This document shows, one piece after another, positions 1-7,876 of a stretch of 60,940 nt of DNA (its first letter is position 1; the number at the start of each line of letters is the position of its first letter). Made by a program: the position numbers and the translations under genes. This DNA is from Actinopolymorpha alba DSM 45243 (GTDB taxonomy: Bacteria; Actinomycetota; Actinomycetes; Propionibacteriales; Actinopolymorphaceae), in NCBI RefSeq assembly GCF_000373925.1, contig NZ_KB892774.1:1-60940 (forward strand), written 5' to 3'. A model generated the notes under the pieces. That model had not been told where the DNA came from. It saw nothing but the letters and a program-made list of their open reading frames with translations, and did not search any database.

Positions 1-579
1 GAACCGACGCCGGTCGAACCCGCAGGGATGGCACTCTTCGCCCTCATCGGCCTCACCGGCAACCTCATCGGAGTCGCACTACTCTTCCGCGCACGAGACG
101 CCAGCCTCAACATGCGCGGCGCGTTCCTCGAAGTCACCACCGACACCCTCACCTCCATCGGCGTCCTCATCGCCGCCGGAGTGATCGCGACCACCGGATT
201 CCTACGCGCCGACGCACTCGTCTCCATCGTCATCGGACTCGTCATCCTCCCCCGCGCCATCCGCCTCCTACGCGAAGCCGTCAACATCCTCCTCGAAGCC
301 GCACCCACCCAAGTCGACCTCAACGAAATCCGCCGCCACCTCCTCCAAGTCGACCACGTACAAGACGTCCACGACCTCCACGTCCACACCGTCACCTCCG
401 GCCTACCCATCCTCACCGCCCACATCGTCCTGGACACCGGATGCTTCCAAGACGGCCACGCCCCACAAATCCTCGACAAACTCCAAACCTGCCTCACCGG
501 ACACTTCGACCTCGAACACTCAACCCTCCAAGTCGAACCCTCCGGACACTCCGACCACGAACACCCCCTACACGCCTGA
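1..579 (+). CDS. Cation diffusion facilitator (CDF) transporter, 5'-truncated by window edge
   Basis: The frame is already open at base 1, so the gene begins upstream of the window. About 192 residues are visible. They contain the last transmembrane helices of a CDF (CzcD/ZitB-like) metal/proton antiporter, with the helix V pattern SLNMRGAFLEVTTDTL carrying the metal-site D, then a further hydrophobic helix near 'VSIVIGLVILPRA'. A cytoplasmic domain follows ('VHDLHVHTVTSG') and the tail is rich in His (GHSDHEHPLHA), as is usual for zinc exporters. Third codon positions are almost entirely C, which leaves the antisense strand free of stops and differs from neighbouring genes. The substrate metal cannot be told from this fragment. 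Confidence 0.85.
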   Translation, partial: EPTPVEPAGMALFALIGLTGNLIGVALLFRARDASLNMRGAFLEVTTDTLTSIGVLIAAGVIATTGFLRADALVSIVIGLVILPRAIRLLREAVNILLEAAPTQVDLNEIRRHLLQVDHVQDVHDLHVHTVTSGLPILTAHIVLDTGCFQDGHAPQILDKLQTCLTGHFDLEHSTLQVEPSGHSDHEHPLHA

Positions 580-616
580 CGGGCAACGGGCAGTCGAGGC
601 AAGGGCAGCTTGACAG

Positions 617-1349
617 CTATCTGACAGGCGACGGAAAGCCCGTACGGGCGTGGACTTCGGGGGGCGTACAGCACGCTCGTGGGCGCGCCCTCGACCGGAA
701 GTCCAACCGTCGCGAGGAGGCCGTGATCAGCCCAGTCGAGAAGCTCCGCACCATGCAGGGGCCACGGCTCGTGCGTGACCGGGGTATAGACCGTTCGGCC
801 GTACCACCGCGAATGCAGCCCCCACCGCGCGGTGAGAAACTGATCGACCTCGGACGGGGCTACGGGCTTCCCGGTTCGAACGCGCAACGCGACGCCCACC
901 CCGGAGGGACCCGGCCATCGACGCCGCGCGCGGTAGGTGAAGGTTTCCCCATCGTGCTCGCGCTCGATGGTCGACCAGGTGTATGGCAGTCGGCCGACCG
1001 CGCGAGTTCCGAGAACGAAGGCCAGCCGGGATGCTTCCATGGTCAGGAAAACAACGCCGCGCCGGCCTCGCGCGTCGCGCGAATAGACGCGCACGTTGAG
1101 TTCGAGGAAGTCGCCGAGGTACGGCGGAGGAGGCAGACCGGGCAGGCGTACCGCGTGCATATGCAGGGGAACGACACCGACCCAGGTCACGCCGTCCATC
1201 ACGTCCGGCTCGGTGCCAGCCGGAAGCAGCCGGCGAACGGCATCAGGGGCGCAGGGCCAGTGGAGGAAGATCACGTCCCGCCACACCTGGGCGGACGCGG
1301 GCCAGCGAAGCTCGCGGGGCGCTATGGCGGTGAGGGGCTCGGGCTCCAT
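617..1349 (-). pseudogene. DUF2071 (YqjF-like) protein, frameshifted near 3' end
   Basis: Reading the minus strand from ATG at 1349 gives a DUF2071-type protein: WRDVIFLHWPC near the N-terminus, LLPAGTEPDVMDG, WVGVVPLHMHAVRLP, FLELNVRVYSRD, and a C-terminal TARWGLHSRW segment. After 'SVLYAP' the frame runs on into the complement of the CDF gene and never stops inside the window. Removing one G from the six-G run at 659-664 (plus strand) restores the family-like ending VLYAPEVHARTGF and a TAG stop at 617-619, for about 243 residues, the usual family length. So this is either a real frameshift or a homopolymer base-call error. Function of the family is unknown. It sits tail-to-tail with the CDF gene. 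Confidence 0.8.
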
Positions 1350-1508
1350 ATCCCGCACCTACGTGACCTGTGCCGGACCTGAGCTCTCATGAGACGCTGG
1401 GCGAGAACCCTGGCCTGGCAAAGCTGAACCGGAATTCGTGGAACATGTTCCTCCAGGGTGGGACAGAGTTCCCCACACGATAGAGGATTCGATAGCGGCG
1501 TACGGGGA

Positions 1509-1722
1509 TCATCGCGAAATGGGTCGTGAACGGCGTCTGCTCCTCGCACCTGAGCAGGGACCAGCCATCTGGATCTTCAGGACCTGGGCCCATCCGCCGG
1601 GTGTGATGCGATAGCGATGCTCGCGGTTCGGCGCCGGGAACCGCTCGATCATCCCGGCGACCTGTAACTGCCGAGCAACCGTGCTGATCGAAGCCTTTAC
1701 TCACACCCAGCGCCGAGCTCGT
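1509..1722 (-). pseudogene. MarR/GbsR-type winged-helix regulator fragment, frameshifted
   Basis: Two minus-strand frames join into a helix-turn-helix relic. One frame gives 'SSALGVSK' (about 1722-1690); shifting by one base at the AAAGGCTTC segment continues as ASISTVARQLQVAGMIERF and then REHRYRITPGGWAQVL, stopping at 1509-1511. The pattern L-G-V-S-K-x-S-x-S followed by REHRYRI is that of GbsR/MarR-like winged helices, where it forms the recognition helix and wing. Upstream the frame is closed by stops, and there is no full-length protein. It may once have regulated the adjacent DUF2071 gene. Family assignment is by eye. Confidence 0.5.
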
Positions 1723-1804
1723 CGTTTAATCACGCGAAATCTCACCGGGAGCTGTGTAGAGTCCTGCCCCAAGGTCAAAGACCTCGGTTTTGGAGGTGGT
1801 TGCC

Positions 1805-1852
1805 ATGTCGCGTTCGACACGTGCGGTGCCGCCTCGTCGTCGTAGCTCCTAG
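1805..1852 (+). CDS. 15-aa peptide ORF upstream of twin ABC exporters
   Basis: ATG at 1805 is preceded by a strong GGAGG (1792-1796) with 8-nt spacing and opens a frame encoding MSRSTRAVPPRRRSS, then TAG. The peptide is very basic (five Arg) with a Pro-Pro pair and no Cys. It ends 78 nt before the first exporter gene, and a hairpin lies between them. It could be a translated leader controlling the exporter operon, or a tiny secreted or modified peptide that is the exporters' cargo. No modification enzyme is next to it. Translation is supported only by the ribosome site and context. Confidence 0.45.
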   Translation: MSRSTRAVPPRRRSS

Positions 1853-1881
1853 CGCCTCGATCGATCTGGGCCCGACACCTC

Positions 1882-1908
1882 ACGTGCTCCCCTTTTGATC
1901 AAGCACGT
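1882..1908 (+). promoter_or_regulatory. Inverted repeat in the exporter leader
   Basis: ACGTGCT (1882-1888) and AGCACGT (1902-1908) form a 7-bp perfect stem with a 13-nt loop. It lies between the 15-codon ORF and the AAGGAG site (1918-1923) of the exporter gene, where it could affect initiation or be an operator. No U-tract follows, so it is unlikely to be a simple terminator. Confidence 0.4.
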
Positions 1909-1930
1909 ATCGAGGTGAAGGAGACCGCTG

Positions 1931-3823
1931 TTGCTTGCTGTTCTGGCGTACGGATATCGCGTCGCTCGTGGCTACCTTCTGGTGGCCGTGGCATGCGCCG
2001 TACTGGGTTCGCTCACTGGGGTGGCATTGCTCTATGTGACCGGACTCGTGATCGGATCGGGTGCTCGGATCGCCACTGGTTCGGGTGCTGAGCTCACGTC
2101 GTTCTTCCGGCTGGTCACGCTCCTCGTCGCCGCATTTCTGGCGAACTCCGCGCTCCCACTTCTTCAAAGTCATCTGACTGCCGCACTGCGCGCGACCGCG
2201 GAGGCCGCGACCGATCTCGCGCGGTTGGAGCCGTTCGTGCGTCCCCGGGGAGTCAGCCATCTTGACGACCCAGGCGTGCACAACCTCTACGCCGCCTCAG
2301 CGGGGGTGGGGTGGACCTCGATCAGTCTGGCGCTCGCATCGCAGGTCGGTCTTATCACCACCCATCTGTCGCTGGCCGGGATCTGTCTGCTGATCGGATC
2401 GCTCTACGCCTGGTGGTACGCCGTCCTGCTGGTCGTGGTCACGCTGCTGATAGAAGCCTGGCTCGCACGCCTGCGCAGGGTCGAGAGTGCTGTCTGGGCT
2501 GGCGACACCGAGGGACAACGACGCGCAGATTATGTGTTCGACCTCGCCATGGGCCGATCCGCCAAGGAGCTAAGGGTCTTCGGCCTCGCATCCTGGTTGA
2601 CCGGGCGCTACGTCGAGACCTGGAACTCGACCATCGCGATGGTTTGGAACGCGCGGAGGCGTTCGGCGGCAATCACGACCGTGGCGTTCATCGGGTACCT
2701 GGCAATCCTGCTGTTCGGGGTAGTGAGCTGTATCAATGCCGCCACGGCGGGAGACCTGACGCTCACGCAGGCCAGCACCGTCATTCCCGCTCTCCTGATG
2801 GCACCTAACACGATTGGCGCGTCCATGATGTGGGACTCCGGCCTGGGCAGCGGCCAGACCGGGCGGCAGGCGCTGCGCGCCCTTCAAGATCTCTCCGCCA
2901 AGGTCGACCATTCGTCGCATCCCGCCGCCGCATCCACATCCCTTCCTTCCTCAGCTCGCGTTTCGTCCACTCTGGGTGAGGCCCTTCCTTGGAATGACCC
3001 GATCGAGATCGTCCTGGAGGATGTGAGCTTTCGTTATCGCCACCAGGATCGCGATGTCCTACGCGGGCTGTCATTGCGGATCGCGCCTGGGGAGCGGCTC
3101 GCCCTGGTCGGCGTCAACGGCGCCGGAAAGTCCACCATTGTCAAGCTGCTCGCCGGTGTGTATCACCCGACGTCTGGCCGGGTGTTGGTCAACGGCATCG
3201 AACTGACCGCACTGAGCGATGCGGACCTCTCGCGCTGGCAGGCGCGCGTTACCACCATCGCGCAGGACTTCGTGCGACTTCCCTTGTCTGTCACAGAGAA
3301 CGTCCTGCTGCGATCGGAACGTACTTCCTCCTCAGACCTGCGGCACTCGGCTATCTCCGCAGCGCGAAGATCAGGTGCTGCGGCCTTGCTGGAGGGGCTC
3401 TCCCGTGGTTGGGACACCGAACTCTCGGCGGAGTTCGAGGGCGGCGTTGACCTGTCCACTGGTCAATGGCAACGGCTCGCACTCGCCCGGGCGTTGGCCG
3501 CCGTCGAAACGGGGGCAGGACTCTTGATTCTCGACGAGCCAGCGGCCGCGCTCGATGTCCGCGCCGAAGCCTCGCTTGTTGAACGCTACCTCGACCATAC
3601 GGCCGGAGTGTCTTCCCTGATCATCTCGCACCGGTTCTCCGTCGTACGCCCAGCCGACCGGATCGTCGTCCTCGCGGACGGGCGGATCGCGGAGTCGGGG
3701 ACTCATGACGCGCTGATGGCGTTCGGCGGGGAGTACGCGAACATGTTCACGTTGCAGGCGCAACGGTACGCGCTCGCGCCAACCTCCGGCGACGATTCGT
3801 TGGCAGGAGGGCGCGATGTCTGA
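1931..3823 (+). CDS. ABC exporter half-transporter (permease-ATPase fusion), first of pair
   Basis: A 630-residue type-I exporter half: an N-terminal membrane domain of about six helices (hydrophobic runs near residues 14-40, 55-75, 135-180, 245-290), then a nucleotide-binding domain. Walker A GVNGAGKST is near residue 393, Q-loop 'TIAQDF', signature LSTGQWQRLALARA near 507, Walker B LLILDEPAAALD near 531 and H-loop ISHRF near 565. The start is TTG at 1931 with AAGGAG 7 nt upstream. The signature has T in place of the second G (STGQ), and the partner has SVGQ; QWQ-type signatures recur in actinobacterial lanthipeptide/RamAB-like exporters. It overlaps the next gene by 8 nt, so a heterodimer is expected. 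Substrate unknown. Confidence 0.88.
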   Translation: MLAVLAYGYRVARGYLLVAVACAVLGSLTGVALLYVTGLVIGSGARIATGSGAELTSFFRLVTLLVAAFLANSALPLLQSHLTAALRATAEAATDLARLEPFVRPRGVSHLDDPGVHNLYAASAGVGWTSISLALASQVGLITTHLSLAGICLLIGSLYAWWYAVLLVVVTLLIEAWLARLRRVESAVWAGDTEGQRRADYVFDLAMGRSAKELRVFGLASWLTGRYVETWNSTIAMVWNARRRSAAITTVAFIGYLAILLFGVVSCINAATAGDLTLTQASTVIPALLMAPNTIGASMMWDSGLGSGQTGRQALRALQDLSAKVDHSSHPAAASTSLPSSARVSSTLGEALPWNDPIEIVLEDVSFRYRHQDRDVLRGLSLRIAPGERLALVGVNGAGKSTIVKLLAGVYHPTSGRVLVNGIELTALSDADLSRWQARVTTIAQDFVRLPLSVTENVLLRSERTSSSDLRHSAISAARRSGAAALLEGLSRGWDTELSAEFEGGVDLSTGQWQRLALARALAAVETGAGLLILDEPAAALDVRAEASLVERYLDHTAGVSSLIISHRFSVVRPADRIVVLADGRIAESGTHDALMAFGGEYANMFTLQAQRYALAPTSGDDSLAGGRDV

Positions 3824-5600
3824 GCGGCTGCTTCCGTTGCGTCTCTGGCTCGGCTTCGCGTTCACACCGAGCCCGAAACTCACCTGCCTCCAGCTCCTCC
3901 TGACCGCGGTGCGAGCCCTTGCCCCGTTGGCGGTTCTCGTGGGTCTGAAACTCGTCATCGACGCAATCGCTGGCAGCGATACGGGGTCCGTGCGAATGGG
4001 GACCGGCGTTCTCGTGGTGGGCTTGGCGCTCACCCTTCTCATCTCGCCGATCCTCAATCCCGTTGAGTCCACCGTCAACGACAGAGGCCATGTCCATATC
4101 CATCGCGAACTCATGTCGCTGGTCTCCGGCATACCAAGCATTGACCATCACGAGAATCCCACCCTCGCCGACCGGGTCGCCTACCTGCGTGGCCAGGCCA
4201 GCGACATGAGCTTCATCGCCACCGCTCTGGTCGGAACGATGGTCGCCGTCATGGATGTCGCCGCGACCTTCGCCCTGCTGGCCAGTGTGCGTCTCGAACT
4301 CCTCCTGCTTCCCGTGCTCGGGCTACTCAGGATCTGGTCGGGCAACCTCAACGGACGTTGGCAGCAGGAGGCACGTCAACGGGTCGCAGTACATGTGCGC
4401 AGGCGTACCCTGCTTGGTGACATCGCCCGGGCCTCTCGGCACGGCGTCGAAGTCCGGACCTCCGGGCTTGCTCGGCTGCTTCTCGAGCGTTCCGGGGAGC
4501 TTCTTTCCGCCGAACGGCGGGAGAAGATCCAGGCCAGCTCGCGGGCACTCGGTGTCGAACTGGCCGCACGAGTGGCGTTCGGACTCGGCTATGGCGCCGC
4601 GATCATCTACGTCATCATCCTGGTGCGAAATGGTGCGGCTCCCGCGGGCGACATAGCCCTGCTCGTCCTGCTCGCCACGCGGGTCGATCAGACCGCTGGG
4701 ATGGTGGCCGACCACATTCGCGGCACGTCCGCTACCTGGCGGCTGTTCAAGACCTATGCGGCGTTCGTGACGTATGCCAAGGAGCGTATGGAGATCGGTA
4801 CGGGGCGCGATGCGCCTGATCGGCTGCGCACAGGTATCACCCTGTCCGGCGTGGAGTTCACTTACCCACAAGCGGGATCCACCGCACTCCAGGATGTCAA
4901 CCTCCACCTGCCAGCTGGGAGCACCATCGCGCTCGTAGGCGAGAACGGCGCTGGCAAGACAACGCTGGTCAAGCTTCTCCTACGGCTCTACGAGCCGACC
5001 TCGGGTTCGATCACCGTCGACGGCATGGACCTTGCCGACATTGACACCACTGGATGGCGGACCCGCGTCACCGCGGGCTTCCAGGACTTCGACCGGTTCG
5101 AGTTCCGTGCTATGGAAACCGTCGGGGTGGGAGATCTCGCGCGAATAGGTGACACCAAGGCAATCCAGCAAGCGCTCGACCGCGGCGACGCCACCGCAGT
5201 CGTCGCCCAGCTTGGCGCCGGGCTTGACACTCAGTTGGGTCCGGCATGGTCGGGGGGTGTCGACCTGTCTGTTGGGCAATGGCAACGCCTCGCTCTCGCC
5301 CGCGCGTTCATGCGTACTCACCCACTACTGCTGGTCCTCGACGAGCCCACCGCAGCGCTCGATCCAGAATCCGAACACGCGCTCTTCCAGCGCTTCGCCA
5401 ACGCATCCCGTGCCGCCTCAGGCGATCCTGGTGGCATTACCGTGCTGGTGTCCCATCGGTTCTCCACCGTACGGATGGCGGACCTCATCGTGGTGCTGCA
5501 TGACGGGCGCATTGTCGAGGTCGGTAACCACGAACAACTCATGGCCGCCGCAGGTCACTACGCCGAACTCTTCACCCTGCAGGCGCGCGCATACGCGTAG
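3816..5600 (+). CDS. ABC exporter half-transporter (permease-ATPase fusion), second of pair
   Basis: A 594-residue fused permease-ATPase that starts inside the end of the previous gene (8-nt overlap), implying translational coupling. The membrane domain carries hydrophobic stretches near residues 22-50, 62-80, 128-170 and 248-280. The ATPase part has Walker A GENGAGKTT near residue 375, signature LSVGQWQRLALARAF near 483, Walker B LLVLDEPTAALDPESE near 505 and H-loop VSHRF near 545. Catalytic residues look intact in both halves, so both sites could be active. Together they should export a peptide, lipid or drug; the upstream 15-residue ORF is the only local cargo candidate. Confidence 0.88.
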   Translation: MSERLLPLRLWLGFAFTPSPKLTCLQLLLTAVRALAPLAVLVGLKLVIDAIAGSDTGSVRMGTGVLVVGLALTLLISPILNPVESTVNDRGHVHIHRELMSLVSGIPSIDHHENPTLADRVAYLRGQASDMSFIATALVGTMVAVMDVAATFALLASVRLELLLLPVLGLLRIWSGNLNGRWQQEARQRVAVHVRRRTLLGDIARASRHGVEVRTSGLARLLLERSGELLSAERREKIQASSRALGVELAARVAFGLGYGAAIIYVIILVRNGAAPAGDIALLVLLATRVDQTAGMVADHIRGTSATWRLFKTYAAFVTYAKERMEIGTGRDAPDRLRTGITLSGVEFTYPQAGSTALQDVNLHLPAGSTIALVGENGAGKTTLVKLLLRLYEPTSGSITVDGMDLADIDTTGWRTRVTAGFQDFDRFEFRAMETVGVGDLARIGDTKAIQQALDRGDATAVVAQLGAGLDTQLGPAWSGGVDLSVGQWQRLALARAFMRTHPLLLVLDEPTAALDPESEHALFQRFANASRAASGDPGGITVLVSHRFSTVRMADLIVVLHDGRIVEVGNHEQLMAAAGHYAELFTLQARAYA

Positions 5601-5615
5601 CTATCCACCTTGGCT

Positions 5616-6116
5616 TTAGAGGTCCTTCCGCATCAGTGTGCACATGGTTTCGTAGTGCTCGATGGTGCCGTCTGGGCGTTGCTGATCCCAGGACTCCAGC
5701 TGGCGTCCGAATGCGACGTAGCCAAGGCGTTCATACAACGCCCGCGCCCGCGGGTTGTTCTCCTCCACGTCGAGTTCGGCGGAGCACAACCCGCGGGCAC
5801 GGATGCGGTCCTCCGTCGCACCAATGAGGAAGGTACCGATTCCGAGCGATTGGAACTCGGCGCGTACGGCGAACTGCGTGAGTGATCCGGCGCCGGGCTT
5901 GGTTTCGTAGTCGATGCCGCCCTTCGCCACACTTGCTCCTGAAGGAATACAGACCACCAGGTAGTCGACTACTCCCACGCGGGCACGCTTCAACTGCCCT
6001 GCCATGTTCTCGATGTGGAGCGGCGAACCGGACCAAGCCAGTCCAGGAAGATCGTCGGTCGTCATGTCACGTACGGTCAGAGTGAGCTCGAGCACGAGCG
6101 TCTTCTCCGCCACCAT
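5616..6116 (-). CDS. GNAT family N-acetyltransferase
   Basis: A 166-residue GNAT acetyltransferase. The acetyl-CoA motif A is seen as FAVRAEFQSLGIGTFLIGA (Q-x-x-G-x-G) about two thirds in, followed by LDVEENNPRARALYERLGY, the standard N-x-x-A-x-x-L-Y-x-x-x-G-F/Y end of the fold. It probably acetylates a small-molecule or protein amine; the acceptor cannot be inferred. The start at 6116 (ATG) is chosen to include the first beta strand; MTTDDLPGL about 17 codons later is an alternative. The gene lies tail-to-tail with the exporter pair and diverges from the HNH gene. Confidence 0.8.
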   Translation of the reverse strand: MVAEKTLVLELTLTVRDMTTDDLPGLAWSGSPLHIENMAGQLKRARVGVVDYLVVCIPSGASVAKGGIDYETKPGAGSLTQFAVRAEFQSLGIGTFLIGATEDRIRARGLCSAELDVEENNPRARALYERLGYVAFGRQLESWDQQRPDGTIEHYETMCTLMRKDL

Positions 6117-6269
6117 CCTGCCACTGCCTCTCGTCCGTGAGGGTTCTCGTGGTCATGCTTAGCGGACAGGCCACGAGAACCGGAACTGATTTTGCGTCAG
6201 CTCTGCGAGCTGCCGCATTGCGGGATCCACAGCAGAGAGTTCCCTCTTCGGCCGGACGGTGGCCCATTC

Positions 6270-6288
6270 AATGAACCTACGGTTCATT
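6270..6288. promoter_or_regulatory. Palindromic operator-like site
   Basis: AATGAACC-TAC-GGTTCATT is a perfect 8-bp inverted repeat with a 3-nt spacer, placed in the divergent promoter region between the GNAT (starts 6116) and HNH (starts 6357 or 6414) genes. Its size and symmetry are those of TetR-type operators. No TetR gene is adjacent, so the binding protein is unknown. Confidence 0.45.
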
Positions 6289-6356
6289 CAGCAGAGTTCT
6301 TATTCAGAGTTACGGAGAGCTATTAAGAGGCACGGAAAATTACATTCCCGCAGGTC

Positions 6357-7697
6357 TTGAAATGGCCTCTTTCGGGCGGGGTTTTGTCGGTGGTCGCCGA
6401 TAGTGTTCCGGTTATGGATGTCACGACTGGCGCCCCGCCCACGCAGCCACTGCGCGGGTTACTGGATATGGTTCAGGACGGGCTTGCTCAGGCGTTGAAC
6501 TCCCCTGTCTGGTCACGTACGGACGCCGAGTCTACTGACGGGCTGCAGCAGGCACACCAGATCGTCGCTATGGCTGAGGCATTACGGCTGCGGCTCATCC
6601 ACGACGCTGACACGCGCGAACTCGCCTCCCAGGCGGGTGCGACGTCGACGGCTGCGTGGCTACGGCACAAGCTGAAGCTGCACCCCTCCACTGTCGGCGC
6701 GGATGTCAAGCTCGCCAAAGCGCTGGAGACCAACCTTCAAGCCACCGGACAAGCTCTTGCCGCGGGAAGGATCTCAGCGCTGCACGCCAAGATCATCCGC
6801 GAGTCGATCAACCTTCTGCCCAAGGACATCAGCGACGACCAGAAACGCGAGGGTGAAGCGCGTCTACTGCAGTTGGCGACCCGCCACGATCCGAAAGAGT
6901 TGCGGCAGTTGGGCATCCACCTCTACGAGACGATCGACCCCGAAGATGCTGAGCGGCGGCTGGGTGAGCAGTTGGAGCGGGAACGCAAACGCGCCGAGCA
7001 GAAGCGATCCATCACCTTCTCCCACTCCGGTCCAGGTTTGCAGTCCGCCCGCGTGCAACTGCCCACCGACGAAATGGCCCGGCTCAAAGCACTCCTCGAC
7101 CCGCTGGCCAGACCACGGAAGACGGACGCGAACGGGCCTGATACCCGCACCGCCTCCCGCCGCCTGGGCGACGCCTTCGTCGAACTCCTCGACCTTGCCC
7201 TCGCCGCCGGTGAAGCGCCCACGCGTGGTGGGACGAAGCCACAAATCATCATCACCATGACACTGGCCCAACTCGTCACCGGAATCGGCTACGCGACACT
7301 CGACAGCGGTGAACAGATCTCCGCCGAAACCGCGAGACTCCTGGCCTGCGACGCCGACGTCATCCCCGCCGTCCTCGACGGCAAAGGCCAAGTCCTCGAC
7401 CTCGGCCGCACCACCCGCTTCTTCACCGCCGCCCAACGCCACGCCCTAGGCATCCGCGACGGGATGGAATGCAACTTCCCCTCATGTGACCGCCCCGCCA
7501 AATGGTGCGATGCCCACCACATCACCCATTGGGTCGACGGAGGCCGAACCGACCTCAACAACGGCGTGCTGTTGTGCGGTGCGCACCACAACCTCATCCA
7601 CAACAGCGACTGGCAAGTCCGCATGGGACCAAACGGCAGACCCGAATACATACCCCCACCCTGGATCGACATCAACCAACGCCCCATCCGGACGTAA
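6357..7697 (+). CDS. DUF222/13E12-type protein with C-terminal HNH endonuclease domain
   Basis: A 446-residue protein typical of actinobacterial DUF222-HNH families. The N-terminal two thirds is the helical DUF222 domain (AWLRHKLKLHPSTVGADVKL...). The C-terminus holds an HNH nuclease with zinc-type cysteines: CNFPSCDRPAKWCDAHHITH near residue 371, then GGRTDLNNGVLLCGAHH near 400. These genes are numerous and mobile in actinobacteria; many are thought to be selfish or defence-linked, but the role is unproven. The TTG at 6357 gives the longest frame; ATG at 6414 (MDVTTGAPP) is an equally good start because neither has a strong ribosome site. C-ended codons are very marked in the 3' half. Confidence 0.85.
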   Translation: MKWPLSGGVLSVVADSVPVMDVTTGAPPTQPLRGLLDMVQDGLAQALNSPVWSRTDAESTDGLQQAHQIVAMAEALRLRLIHDADTRELASQAGATSTAAWLRHKLKLHPSTVGADVKLAKALETNLQATGQALAAGRISALHAKIIRESINLLPKDISDDQKREGEARLLQLATRHDPKELRQLGIHLYETIDPEDAERRLGEQLERERKRAEQKRSITFSHSGPGLQSARVQLPTDEMARLKALLDPLARPRKTDANGPDTRTASRRLGDAFVELLDLALAAGEAPTRGGTKPQIIITMTLAQLVTGIGYATLDSGEQISAETARLLACDADVIPAVLDGKGQVLDLGRTTRFFTAAQRHALGIRDGMECNFPSCDRPAKWCDAHHITHWVDGGRTDLNNGVLLCGAHHNLIHNSDWQVRMGPNGRPEYIPPPWIDINQRPIRT

Positions 7698-7876
7698 TTC
7701 GATCCGGCAACACACATTTCCGGTTGCCACCCGTGCGACCTGAACCGGACCAGGCGCTTGCCAGGAATAGATTTGACGTTGCACAGTGAGGAACTCAGCA
7801 TGGCGGGATCGGCCCAGCGCCGGCCGGATTCACTGGACCGGCGAGCTTTGGAGCTCGGCTGGAGGGGATGGTCAAG

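Noticed and set aside
441-1382. 313-aa plus-strand reading frame
   Set aside because: It is antisense to the DUF2071 gene; its protein is Arg/Pro/Gly-rich with no fold-like pattern.
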